In this document: positions 26,580-34,831 of the stretch, one piece after another
Position numbering within the stretch: the first letter of the stretch is position 1
How the letters are laid out: every line of letters begins with the position of its first letter
Source: Pirellulales bacterium
GTDB taxonomy: Bacteria; Planctomycetota; Planctomycetia; Pirellulales; Lacipirellulaceae
Length of the DNA stretch: 64,000 nucleotides
Direction: 5' to 3'
Assembly: GCA_022448265.1 (NCBI GenBank)
Contig: JAKVCC010000016.1
Coordinates: 46,648-110,647 of the forward strand
Made by a program: the position numbers and the translations under genes
Notes under the pieces: generated by a model
The model's input: only the letters and a program-made list of their open reading frames with translations
What the model was told of the DNA's origin: nothing
The model's database searches: none

Positions 26580-28523
26580 GTGTCGAAAATTCTGAGCGGG
26601 CTTGGGCGTGATTTGCTGGCAGCCACGGGCGACACAATAGCCCGCTGCGCGCGTTATGTACCGCGAGTTGCCGCGCTCGAAGCGGAGATGCAGCGGCTTT
26701 CTGACTACGATTTGCGCAAGATGAGTCTCGGCTTGCGCTACCGTTCGCGTAGCGGCGAACCGCTAGACAAACTTCTGGTTGAGGCTTTTGCCTTGGTGCG
26801 GGAATCCGCGCGGCGCACACTCAATATGCGGCATTTTGACGTGCAGATTCTCGGCGGCGCGGCTATGCATCACCGTTCGATCGTCGAAATGCAAACCGGA
26901 GAAGGCAAAACGCTGACCGCCACTTTGCCACTCTACCTTGGCGCGCTGGAGGGTAAGGGTGTTCATCTTGCAACCGTGAATGACTATCTCGCCCGCCGCG
27001 ACGCTGAGTGGATGAAACCCATTTTTTCGGCGCTCGGCATGAGTGTCGGAATTATCCAAGGCCAACAGCCACAGCCCGAGCGGCGCACAGCTTATATGGC
27101 GGATGTGACCTACGGAACGGCAAATGAAATGGGCTTTGATTTTCTTCGCGACCGATTGCTGAACCGCACCCTTAGCGAAGGCAATAAAGACTTGTTTGGA
27201 CAGATGCTGGGGGTTTCAGGAAAAGATGGCAACGACCAGCCAGTTCAGCGTCGACTCCACTTCATGTTGGTGGATGAAGCAGACAGCATCCTTATTGACG
27301 AGGCTCGGACGCCGTTGATCATAAGTGCCTTGCCCGGAGAGGATGAGGAGATAGCTGCCGAGGCTTTCAATTGGGCCGCAAAAGTTCGAGACGAATTCGA
27401 GGAGAACGAGGACTATGACTACGATCACGAAAACCGGACTATAGAGCTGACGCTGGAAGGCCGGCAAAGGGTGCGCCGGCTCGCCAAACCGAGTGCCATG
27501 GATCGACTACCACTTTCGACAATTTACGAGTACGTGGAACGAGCAATCAAGGTTGCCCGGGAAATGTTTCTCGACCGTCACTATGTGGTTCGCGATGAAG
27601 AGATAGTGATTGTGGATGAGTTCACGGGGCGTCTGGCCGAGGGGCGGAAATGGCGCGCCGGTATTCACCAAGCTATCGAAGCTCAGGAGAGCGTGGAAAT
27701 TACCTTTGCGACAAACCAAGCGGCTCGCATCACGATTCAGGACTTGTTCCTCCGTTACGAGCGGCTTGCGGGAATGACCGGTACCGCGTCAACCAGTCGG
27801 GGAGAGCTAAAGAAAATCTATGAGGTGCACGTGTTGTCGATTCCGACAAATAAGCCTCCGATTCGTCGACAACTGCCGACGCTCGTGTTCGGCACCGCAG
27901 AACAGAAATGGGCCGCGGTCGTGGAAGATGCGGTGGAACAGCACGCCCTGGAGCGTCCGGTCCTGATTGGCACACGTTCTATCGACAAGAGTGAGCACCT
28001 GGCCGCACTGTTGGCTCAGCGCGGGATGGAGCCGGTCGTTCTCAACGCACGCCACGTCGCCCAGGAGGCCGAGATCGTGGAGCGCGCCGGGCAGCGCGGA
28101 AAAGTGACGGTGGCGACCAACATGGCGGGCCGTGGAACCGACATCAAGCTAGGTGAAGATATCCACCAACTCGGCGGCCTTCACGTGATATGTACGGAAT
28201 TACACGAGGCCCAGCGTGTCGATCGCCAGCTTATCGGTCGCTGTGGCCGGCAGGGCGACCCGGGAACCTATCGACAGTTCCTGGCGTTGGACGATGAAAT
28301 ACTCCTGCTCGGTTATGGGCCTAATAAGGCGGCGCGACTGGAACAACGAGGGTTACGCGCGCCAGGGCAGATACGCGGTATGGAGCGATTGTTTCGCAAG
28401 GCTCAGCGCCGTGTTGAACAGCGTCACTTTCGCGATCGAAAAATATTGCTGTATCACGAGAAAGAACGGCAAAAAGTGCAGCGACAAATGGGACAAGATC
28501 CTTATCTTGACACAGCCGGGTAG
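26580..28523 (+). CDS. Short SecA-like ATPase without the two-helix finger region
   Basis: 647 residues against about 850-900 for SecA. It contains the first nucleotide-binding domain with Walker A MQTGEGKT (about 104-111), ATVNDYLARRDAEWM, DEAD at about 232-235 and IDEARTPLIIS. The preprotein-crosslinking domain, GMTGTAST and the second nucleotide-binding domain follow, with ATNMAGRGTDIKLG and GRCGRQGDPG. It stops just after the first long helix of the scaffold domain (AQRRVEQRHFRDRKILLYHEKE). The two-helix finger, the helical wing and the C-terminal zinc linker of SecA are missing. The start is GTG at 26580 with no strong ribosome binding site. The stop lies inside a 16-mer tandem repeat. 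It may be a paralog of a full-length SecA elsewhere; its task is unknown. Confidence 0.9.
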   Translation: MSKILSGLGRDLLAATGDTIARCARYVPRVAALEAEMQRLSDYDLRKMSLGLRYRSRSGEPLDKLLVEAFALVRESARRTLNMRHFDVQILGGAAMHHRSIVEMQTGEGKTLTATLPLYLGALEGKGVHLATVNDYLARRDAEWMKPIFSALGMSVGIIQGQQPQPERRTAYMADVTYGTANEMGFDFLRDRLLNRTLSEGNKDLFGQMLGVSGKDGNDQPVQRRLHFMLVDEADSILIDEARTPLIISALPGEDEEIAAEAFNWAAKVRDEFEENEDYDYDHENRTIELTLEGRQRVRRLAKPSAMDRLPLSTIYEYVERAIKVAREMFLDRHYVVRDEEIVIVDEFTGRLAEGRKWRAGIHQAIEAQESVEITFATNQAARITIQDLFLRYERLAGMTGTASTSRGELKKIYEVHVLSIPTNKPPIRRQLPTLVFGTAEQKWAAVVEDAVEQHALERPVLIGTRSIDKSEHLAALLAQRGMEPVVLNARHVAQEAEIVERAGQRGKVTVATNMAGRGTDIKLGEDIHQLGGLHVICTELHEAQRVDRQLIGRCGRQGDPGTYRQFLALDDEILLLGYGPNKAARLEQRGLRAPGQIRGMERLFRKAQRRVEQRHFRDRKILLYHEKERQKVQRQMGQDPYLDTAG

Positions 28524-28576
28524 AGAGACAGCCGGGTAGAGAGACAGCCGGGTAGAGAGACAGCCGGGTAGAGAGA
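28513..28576 (+). repeat. 16-bp tandem repeat x4 overlapping the SecA-like stop codon
   Basis: Four exact copies of CAGCCGGGTAGAGAGA plus a four-base partial copy. The TAG stop of the SecA-like gene is in the first copy. Because 16 is not a multiple of three, copies read in shifting frames. The repeat fills the gap to the convergent DUF3127 gene. It shares the core GGGTAGA with the 14-mer repeat at 50625. Confidence 0.95.
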
Positions 28577-28593
28577 CAGCTGACCGCGCCGTC

Positions 28594-28959
28594 CTAAAAT
28601 GGGACTTCGTCGTCGTCTGCCGCTTCGTGAAATGCTTCGTTAGCCCCACCGGCGGTGGCGCTATTTCCCCCTACAATGTCGAAGCGAATGGCTTCAGCAT
28701 TGAGAAAAAACTTCACTTCGCTGTTGGCGTCTTTTTGCCACTTGCGACCACTCAGCCGATAGGTGATATCGAGTTGGTCGCCCAGCTTGAGCGTGTCGAC
28801 ACTATCGCACCCATCCTGTACGAAATCGACCGGAACATAGTTGGTAAATCGGCCATTGTCTTGTTCCAGTACGACCATGCGCTTACGAAAACCTTTTTGG
28901 CCGTACGTCTTTGTTTCTTCGATCAGGTGGACAATGCCACGTACGGTTGCTTCGCTCAT
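28594..28959 (-). CDS. DUF3127-type OB-fold protein with an SSB-like acidic tail
   Basis: 121 residues matching the DUF3127 pattern: EATVRGIVHLIEETKTYGQKGFRKR, VVLEQDNGRFTNYVPVDF (outlined), and DITYRLSGRKWQ. The fold is expected to be an OB barrel that may bind single-stranded nucleic acid. The tail ends DDDEVPF, very similar to the DDDIPF tip with which SSB recruits DNA-repair and replication partners. The ATG at 28959 follows GAGGAACAGG within 20 nt. The leader carries three copies of a 12-bp repeat. The gene converges on the SecA-like gene across the 16-mer repeat. Confidence 0.85.
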   Translation of the reverse strand: MSEATVRGIVHLIEETKTYGQKGFRKRMVVLEQDNGRFTNYVPVDFVQDGCDSVDTLKLGDQLDITYRLSGRKWQKDANSEVKFFLNAEAIRFDIVGGNSATAGGANEAFHEAADDDEVPF

Positions 28960-28976
28960 GATTGACCTGTTCCTCG

Positions 28977-29012
28977 TTGCCTTTTGTGTTGCCTTTTGTG
29001 TTGCCTTTTGTA
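28977..29012 (+). repeat. 12-bp tandem repeat x3 in the DUF3127 leader
   Basis: Three exact copies of GTTGCCTTTTGT (plus-strand reading), ending 18 nt before the minus-strand start at 28959. On the transcribed strand the unit reads ACAAAAGGCAAC. It lies where promoter or leader elements are expected, so copy number could change spacing. Confidence 0.95.
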
Positions 29013-29405
29013 TTTCGTTATACAGTGATTGCGTTTTAGCAGAAGTTTGTCTTCGCGAGTTCTGCGTGGACGACGATCAAGTTGGTATTCTTCCGGAGGC
29101 CTGGCGTCGCACAACTCCCCGAATCAACAGAATATAAGACTCGCGCGTTCGTATTGCAATGCGCGTGGCTAAATTCCACGCCCGATAACACCGATGACGT
29201 CGTTATTTGTCCTCAGCTGGGGGGCACGCTGAGCTGGCTTTAAGGTAGTTGGCCTTTGGCGATATAGGGCCATTTATAATTCACTCGGTTTGCACTCTGG
29301 CAGAGGTGGGCTTCGATAAGACATACTGTAGGCGGTGCCTGCTCGCGGCCAGGCGGCCAAACCCATCACCAAGCCTTGGCCAGATGCCCAATCTCAAGCG
29401 TTCTT
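29013..29405. other. Divergent intergenic region between DUF3127 and aroA genes
   Basis: About 390 bases with no supported gene. Both neighbouring genes point away, so promoters for both should be here. An in-frame extension of aroA to 29376 is possible. I see no clear repeat or hairpin beyond the 12-mer next to it. Confidence 0.45.
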
Positions 29406-30719
29406 ATGTCTGACTCCATAGAAATCCAGGCAACCAACCAACCTATCGTTGCCAGTGTGCGCCCCCCCGGGTCGAAGAGCATTACCAATCGGGCGCTCGT
29501 TTGTGCCGCGCTCGCCGAGGGCGAATCGACGCTGCGAGGTGCTCTGGTGAGCGAAGACACTCAGTTGATGATTGCTGGACTCCGCGCGATGGGCATATCG
29601 ATTACGCCGGCCGATGACGGACAGACCTTGCTTGTCGCTGGTTGCAACGGCCAGCCACCCGCTAGGCAAGCTGATATTTTCGTTGGGAATAGCGGCACAA
29701 CAATTCGTTTTCTGACAGCACTGGCGACCTTGGCGGCAGGCAAATTTCGGTTGGATGGCGTGGCCCGCATGCGCGCGCGTCCGATCGGCGACTTGGTGCG
29801 TGCACTGCGGCTTTTGGGCGCTGATGTCCGTTGTGCGGAGTTGGGGGATTGTCCTCCGGTGAATGTTATTGGTCAGGGTTTGCCCGGCGGCGAAGCGACC
29901 GTATGCGGCGACATTTCCAGCCAGTTTCTCAGTGGCCTACTTATGGCCGCGCCGTACGCTCGCAGTAAAGTCTGCTTGCGGGTTTCCGGGGGACTTGTGT
30001 CAGTCCCTTACGTTGCGATGACCCGCGCGGTCATGGAGGCATTTGGAGTGATTGCCAAGACCGATTCCGCTTATAAAAAAATTCTCGTTGGTAATGAGTC
30101 CAAGTATCGGGCCTGCGACTACGTGATCGAACCCGACGCCTCAGCGGCCAGCTACTTTTGGGCGGCAGCAGCGATCACGGGCGGCGAGGTGACCGTGACC
30201 GGTTTGAGTCAAGCTAGTCTGCAAGGCGACGTTCGATTCGTCGACTGTCTGGCCAAAATGGGTTGTGCAGTTCATTACGCGGCAGATAGTATCACCGTCG
30301 CCGGGCGACCGCTACGCGGCGTTGATGTTGACATGAATGCGATTAGTGACACCGTCCAAACATTGGCGGTCGTGGCGCTGTTTGCCAAAGGGCCAACACG
30401 TATTGGTAACGTGTCGCACATTCGACACAAAGAAACAGACCGTATTGCCGCGGTCGCGACCGAGTTGCGCAAACTGGGCGGCGAGGTGTTTGCCCACGAG
30501 GCGGGCCTGGAGATTGTGCCCGGAAAACTTTCGCCGGCGACCATCGAAACCTATGACGACCATCGCATGGCGATGAGTTTTGCTCTAGCGGGCCTTGCGT
30601 TGCCTGGCCTAGTGATTCGCGACCCCCGCTGCGTTGCCAAAACTTACCCCAACTTCTTTGCCGATCTCGGGGCTATCACTGCGAGTCGAGCAAGTGGGGC
30701 CGATGAACTGACACGATGA
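29406..30719 (+). CDS. aroA: 3-phosphoshikimate 1-carboxyvinyltransferase (EPSP synthase)
   Basis: 437 residues with the standard marks: PPGSKSITNRALVCAALAEG near the N terminus (Lys and Ser of the PEP site), VGNSGTTIRFLTAL, RMRARPIGDLVRALR, the catalytic EPDASAASYFWAAAA segment, KETDRIAAVATELRKLG, and DDHRMAMSFALAG near the end. It joins shikimate-3-phosphate and phosphoenolpyruvate in the pathway to chorismate. The ATG at 29406 is preferred over 29376. It ends 7 nt before the convergent zinc-ribbon gene. The mqnA gene, whose product uses chorismate, is less than 1 kb away. Confidence 0.95.
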   Translation: MSDSIEIQATNQPIVASVRPPGSKSITNRALVCAALAEGESTLRGALVSEDTQLMIAGLRAMGISITPADDGQTLLVAGCNGQPPARQADIFVGNSGTTIRFLTALATLAAGKFRLDGVARMRARPIGDLVRALRLLGADVRCAELGDCPPVNVIGQGLPGGEATVCGDISSQFLSGLLMAAPYARSKVCLRVSGGLVSVPYVAMTRAVMEAFGVIAKTDSAYKKILVGNESKYRACDYVIEPDASAASYFWAAAAITGGEVTVTGLSQASLQGDVRFVDCLAKMGCAVHYAADSITVAGRPLRGVDVDMNAISDTVQTLAVVALFAKGPTRIGNVSHIRHKETDRIAAVATELRKLGGEVFAHEAGLEIVPGKLSPATIETYDDHRMAMSFALAGLALPGLVIRDPRCVAKTYPNFFADLGAITASRASGADELTR

Positions 30720-30726
30720 ACGAACT

Positions 30727-31005
30727 CTATTTGGGTTCAGAATCGCGGTTCACTACCTGCCACTCACAAATCTCCGCATCCAACCGGGGACTGGTCCGAG
30801 AAACCGAATCGATAAGTTTTTCGGCACGCGCTAGTAAAGCGAGGCTTGATTCCGCCGGTGGATCACCACCTGAACTGGTGTCATGCGCTTTAAATTTTGC
30901 GGCACAGTGGTGGCAGACGACCTGTTTGCCGAGATGCTCCACTCGTACCTGGAGTCGCCGGCCGCAGATTGGACACTCTTGGACAAGATAGGTCGCAGCT
31001 GACAT
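30727..31005 (-). CDS. Small zinc-ribbon protein
   Basis: 92 residues. The N-terminal half has CPICGRRLQV and VVCHHCAAKF, a four-Cys zinc ribbon of the C-x2-C...C-x2-C type. The C-terminal half is helical, with ESSLALLARAEKLIDSV, and could form a coiled coil. A strong AGGAGG lies six nt before the ATG at 31005, which decides the start over the TTG at 31011. Such small ribbons are common in planctomycetes; the role is unknown. It is convergent with aroA. Confidence 0.75.
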   Translation of the reverse strand: MSAATYLVQECPICGRRLQVRVEHLGKQVVCHHCAAKFKAHDTSSGGDPPAESSLALLARAEKLIDSVSRTSPRLDAEICEWQVVNRDSEPK

Positions 31006-31011
31006 CTCCAA

Positions 31012-31646
31012 CCTCCTGTATGGGTCAATCTATATCCGTATAGGCACTGCTTCAATGTGGGTTCCAAAGTACCACATTTCGGTTCAAAACTCAAACTCCA
31101 GGACACCAGATTGGGGTGTTAGATTGGGTGGTTTTAAAGCACAATTCGCTTGAGAGTGGTTCTGGGCTTTTTTCTGCGGTTCCAGGTCGGGCAGCACCGT
31201 GGAGTAGAACTGATGAGGCCAATCCTGCCCCGTGCTTCGGGGATGGTGCTGGTTTTTGCTGTTGGTAGCGGCCTTCTGGCGGACCCAGCTTCGCCCGAGA
31301 GCGGAATCCATATCCAACGGCGCGACTCAGGAGTTCGTAGCGACGGTTCATTGTTGCTCTGGCAGCTTCAAGAGCTTTAGTCGAGGCGATCTCATTACTC
31401 GATCGCTAGATGCGGAAAATCTGGGGACACTGCCCTGCCACGCATCCGCGGCTGCTATGACGCGCGCTGCCGGATAAAGTGCGTCTGGTCGGATACTTTT
31501 ATTGTCGTTCGTAGGGCTGATAGGTCAAAACGGGCGTTGTCCAGCTAGTCGGCCTTCCCAAGGCCTCCTATAATCGTTGGTTCACACCAAAGCATCGACG
31601 CGTCCCCAACTGGCCCTCAGAGTCCCTTGAGCGACAAAGTTACTGC
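31012..31646. other. Intergenic region of about 635 bases, no supported gene
   Basis: Holds the promoter side of the zinc-ribbon gene and of mqnA. Two frames overlap here: one on the plus strand with a hydrophobic stretch after an ATG at 31213, and one on the minus strand ending near 31084. Neither has a domain or a clear ribosome binding site, and each is the shadow of the other. Confidence 0.45.
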
Positions 31647-32546
31647 ATGCGTAAGCCAATACTAGATCCGACTGAAGGGCTATCCAATGCGCGAGGTGGC
31701 CCCGCGGAAACGCGTCGCGGACAACGGGGCAGTGAGACGTCTAGCCGGGGGCCCCTGCGGGTCGGTGCGGTCAATTACCTGAATACCAAGCCGCTGGTCT
31801 ACGGCTTGGGAGCCAGACTTTCCCACGGCGAACTGAGTTTCGATTATCCCAGTCGTCTGGCAGATTCTTTGCGCAACCGGGAACTGGAAATAGCCCTGGT
31901 GCCGTCGATCGAGCTGGCATTGCATCCCGAGTGGTCGATTGTTTCCGACGCATGTATCGGCAGCTTGGGGCCGGTGCTGAGCGTCAAACTGATGTTTCGT
32001 GTGCCGCCGCCAGACGTTCGGCTTTTGGCGCTGGACGAGGCTTCGCGCACAAGTGCTGTGCTTGCCCAAATACTGCTTAGCGAGCTTTGTGATGTGCGTC
32101 CCCAACTCACGCCCCTGCCGCTTGGCTGCGATCCCAAGGAGGTGGCGGCAGATGCCGTACTGGTGATCGGTGATCGGGCTATTTGCAGCGATCAGGGCGG
32201 GTTTGTCGAGGAGTGGGACTTGGGAGATCGCTGGAGCCGCTGGGCCGATTTGCCGTTTGTGTTTGCCATGTGGGTTGCTCGCTCGGGAGTCGAGACCCAA
32301 TCAGTAGCGGGTGCTTTCGCTGCGGCGCGTGACAGTGGCTGCCAAAACCTGGAAATCATTGCCCGCGAACAAGCAGCGGCGATGCAGCTTCCACAACAGT
32401 TGGTCGAAGACTATCTTTGCCGGAACCTTTACTACCGATTGGGTCCGCAGCAGCGCCGGGGCCTGGAACTCTATTACGCTAAGGCCACGGAATTAGGCCT
32501 GATTCAATCTACGGTCCAGGTAAAACTTGATGATTGTCCAGTCTGA
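31647..32546 (+). CDS. mqnA: Chorismate dehydratase of the futalosine menaquinone pathway
   Basis: 299 residues. After a Ser/Arg-rich N-terminal extension of about 35 residues the protein begins LRVGAVNYLNTKPLVYGL, the MqnA/periplasmic-binding-like fold signature. Next come EIALVPSIELALHPEW, ACIGSLGPVLSVKLM, LALDEASRTSAVLAQILL, LVIGDRAI and FVFAMWVARSG. MqnA removes water from chorismate to give 3-enolpyruvyl-benzoate, the first step of the futalosine route. The 3' end overlaps mqnC by 17 nt, indicating coupled translation. The N-terminal extension may mean that the true start is further inside. Confidence 0.92.
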   Translation: MRKPILDPTEGLSNARGGPAETRRGQRGSETSSRGPLRVGAVNYLNTKPLVYGLGARLSHGELSFDYPSRLADSLRNRELEIALVPSIELALHPEWSIVSDACIGSLGPVLSVKLMFRVPPPDVRLLALDEASRTSAVLAQILLSELCDVRPQLTPLPLGCDPKEVAADAVLVIGDRAICSDQGGFVEEWDLGDRWSRWADLPFVFAMWVARSGVETQSVAGAFAAARDSGCQNLEIIAREQAAAMQLPQQLVEDYLCRNLYYRLGPQQRRGLELYYAKATELGLIQSTVQVKLDDCPV

Positions 32547-33714
32547 AATCAGGCCCCTGCTGGAAAAAGCGGTGGCCGGCGAACGGCTCACGCCGGCGGA
32601 AGGGCTCGTTTTGCTCGAGGGACACGATCTGGCGGCCCTGGGTCGGGCGGCAGACGAAGTTACTCGCCGACTACATCCCGAGAGGTTCCGTACTTACAAC
32701 ATCGATCGCAATATCAACTACACGAACGTGTGTACGGCGGTTTGCGATTTCTGTGCTTTTTACCGGGCGCCCAAGTCGGAAGAAGGCTATGTGCTGGATC
32801 GCGAGGCGCTGCTGAAAAAAATCGAGGAGACGGTCGAGCTGGGAGGCGACCAAATTCTGCTTCAAGGGGGGCTACACCCCGAATACAAGCTTGCTTGGTA
32901 TGAGCAACTTCTGCAGGAGATCAAAGGGCGATTCCCAGCTCTCAATATTCACGGCTTCAGCCCGCCGGAGATTTATCATTTTTCAAAGCTAAACAACTTG
33001 CCGCTTTCCGAAGTACTAGGACGCTTGAAGCGGGCGGGACTCGGCAGTTTGCCGGGCGGCGGTGCCGAGATTCTCGTCGACCGTGTCCGCAGCTTGATAA
33101 CGCGCGGTAAGGTGATGACCGACGACTGGCTGGAGGTTAATCGTGTGTGGCACGGCCTCGGCGGTCGAAGTACCGCTACGATGATGTTTGGCCATGTCGA
33201 AACCTTGTCCGAGCGGATCGAACACCTGGAGCGATTGCGCCAACTGCAAGATGAGACCGGTGGCTTTACAGCGTTTATCTGCTGGACATTTCAGCCTGAC
33301 CATACAGATATGGCCGACACCCCTCCTGCCGGGGCACATGAGTATTTGAAGACCAATGCCGTGGCCCGTCTCTATCTGGACAATTTTGCCAACATCCAGT
33401 CGAGTTGGGTTACCCAAGGCCTCAAGGTGGGACAGCTCGCGCTCCTTTATGGAGCCAATGATATGGGCAGTTTGATGATCGAAGAAAATGTGGTTGCCGA
33501 AGCTGGCACGGTACACCACCTTACGCTGGAACAAATTCGCGCGGCCATCACCGAACTGGGCTACCATCCGCGCCAGCGAAACGTGTTGTATGAATTAATT
33601 AACGGGAATTCCATCAAAGCGGATCCGATCAAAGCGAATCCCATCCTAGTGGAATTAGACGGAGAGTCTGGTACAGAGGTTGGCACCGAAGCTGGCCAAA
33701 GAGACTCCGGATGA
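32530..33714 (+). CDS. mqnC: Cyclic dehypoxanthinylfutalosine synthase (radical SAM)
   Basis: 394 residues with the radical-SAM cluster motif C68-x3-C72-x2-C75 in INYTNVCTAVCDFCAFYR, GGDQILLQGGLHPEYKL, NIHGFSPPEIYHF and SLPGGGAEILVDRVR. The GGGAEIL form and the NVCxxxCxFCAFYR motif favour MqnC over MqnE. The enzyme cyclises dehypoxanthinylfutalosine. It overlaps mqnA. The C-terminal tail, after about residue 355, is a low-complexity Ile-Lys-Ala-Asp/Asn-Pro and Glu/Gly/Thr-rich stretch containing a small internal repeat (SIKADPIKANPI). Confidence 0.92.
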   Translation: MIVQSEIRPLLEKAVAGERLTPAEGLVLLEGHDLAALGRAADEVTRRLHPERFRTYNIDRNINYTNVCTAVCDFCAFYRAPKSEEGYVLDREALLKKIEETVELGGDQILLQGGLHPEYKLAWYEQLLQEIKGRFPALNIHGFSPPEIYHFSKLNNLPLSEVLGRLKRAGLGSLPGGGAEILVDRVRSLITRGKVMTDDWLEVNRVWHGLGGRSTATMMFGHVETLSERIEHLERLRQLQDETGGFTAFICWTFQPDHTDMADTPPAGAHEYLKTNAVARLYLDNFANIQSSWVTQGLKVGQLALLYGANDMGSLMIEENVVAEAGTVHHLTLEQIRAAITELGYHPRQRNVLYELINGNSIKADPIKANPILVELDGESGTEVGTEAGQRDSG

Positions 33715-34051
33715 TTCGGGTCTGACAAAGGGCGCTAGCGGGGTCCGCGCATCGGACCGTCCGACCGGGTAGTGGCTGCCGGTGGTAGTTCAAGCAAAAA
33801 ATGGCCTTGTAGGGTCCGTGCCCGCCACTGGCCGGCTGCATGGGCGAGGCCTCCTGTCGGCATAGTCGCCAAAACCTGCCCCTATTACCGTTGCTAAGCG
33901 ACCCCTGTCATGGAAGTTGCTGCGCAGGCTGGGCGGCTGCTGTTATTCTTCAAGGAGACCACTTTCGGCTGCCGTGGTGACCATTGACCCCGACGGGCGA
34001 TCCAGTCCAGGTGTGACTTCCACCGCCGACCCTGCGGAGGCTTGAGGCGTT
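33715..34051. other. Intergenic region between mqnC and the ABC transporter genes
   Basis: About 337 bases without a supported gene. The next gene is on the same strand, so a promoter for the ABC genes is probable. A purine-rich TGCGGAGGC lies just before the ATG at 34052 and would serve as its ribosome binding site. Confidence 0.45.
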
Positions 34052-34831
34052 ATGTTTGCAGATTCTCCGGTTATCGAAGCGTGCTCCCTCTCCAAGATCT
34101 ACGCGGATCTGCGCCGCGGGCCGTTTATTGCCCTAGACCGACTGAGCTTTGCGGCGCACGCCGGTGAAGTGTTTGGGCTGCTGGGTCCCAATGGCGCGGG
34201 GAAGACAACGGCATTGCGAATTCTCAGCACGGTCTTGCAGCCGACTACCGGTACAGCCACTGTCACCGGTTTTGACTGCGTGACTGAGCCGGCCCTGGTT
34301 CGGCATAAAATTGGCTTCATGTCGGCCAATACGGCCGTCTACGACCGAATGACCGCCTGGGAGATGGTCGAATATTTCGGGCGTTTGTACGGCATGAAGG
34401 AAGAGCGGCTGCGTGAACGCATGGAGCAACTCTTTGAGCGGTTGCAGATGCAAGACATTCGCGACTTGCTGGGTGCCAAGATGTCGACCGGCATGAAGCA
34501 AAAAGTTTCTATTGCTCGCGCCATCGTCCACGATCCACCCGTCCTAATCTTTGACGAAGCGACCAACGGACTGGATGTGTTGGTCGCTCGCGCACTACTC
34601 GATACTGTGGGCGAATTGCGTGCGCAGGGTAAGTGCATTGTGTTTTCCACGCATATTATGCGCGAGGCCGAGCGGGTTTGCGATCGAGTCGCTATTATGC
34701 ACCAGGGGAAAATACTTGCCGAAGGATCGCTAGGAGATTTGCAACAAGAGCATGGCCAGCACGACCTGGAAGATATATTTTTCGATCTGATTCACCGGCA
34801 ACAACTGGCGCTCGCGTCCAACGCGAAGTGA
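34052..34831 (+). CDS. natA: ABC transporter ATP-binding protein, NatA-like
   Basis: 259 residues with Walker [10 protein letters not shown] (about 45-53), a Q-loop region after [17 protein letters not shown], the signature [14 protein letters not shown], Walker [13 protein letters not shown] and the switch His in [11 protein letters not shown]. The pattern belongs to the DrrA/NatA group of exporters that pair with ABC-2 permeases. Its stop at 34831 is followed immediately by the ATG of the permease gene. Substrate unknown; NatAB of Bacillus exports sodium. Confidence 0.9.
   Translation: MFADSPVIEACSLSKIYADLRRGPFIALDRLSFAAHAGEVFGLLGPNGAGKTTALRILSTVLQPTTGTATVTGFDCVTEPALVRHKIGFMSANTAVYDRMTAWEMVEYFGRLYGMKEERLRERMEQLFERLQMQDIRDLLGAKMSTGMKQKVSIARAIVHDPPVLIFDEATNGLDVLVARALLDTVGELRAQGKCIVFSTHIMREAERVCDRVAIMHQGKILAEGSLGDLQQEHGQHDLEDIFFDLIHRQQLALASNAK

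Noticed and set aside
28353..28649. Minus-strand frame through the 16-mer repeat with repeated SLPGC peptide
   Set aside because: The peptide repeat simply mirrors the tandem DNA repeat, and the rest is antisense to the SecA-like gene.
28513..29012. Possible CRISPR array from the tandem repeats
   Set aside because: Units of 12-16 bp are directly adjacent with no spacers and no cas genes.
31084..31380. Overlapping frames on both strands in the gap before mqnA
   Set aside because: Each is the shadow of the other; the plus-strand frame has a hydrophobic stretch but no domain or ribosome binding site.
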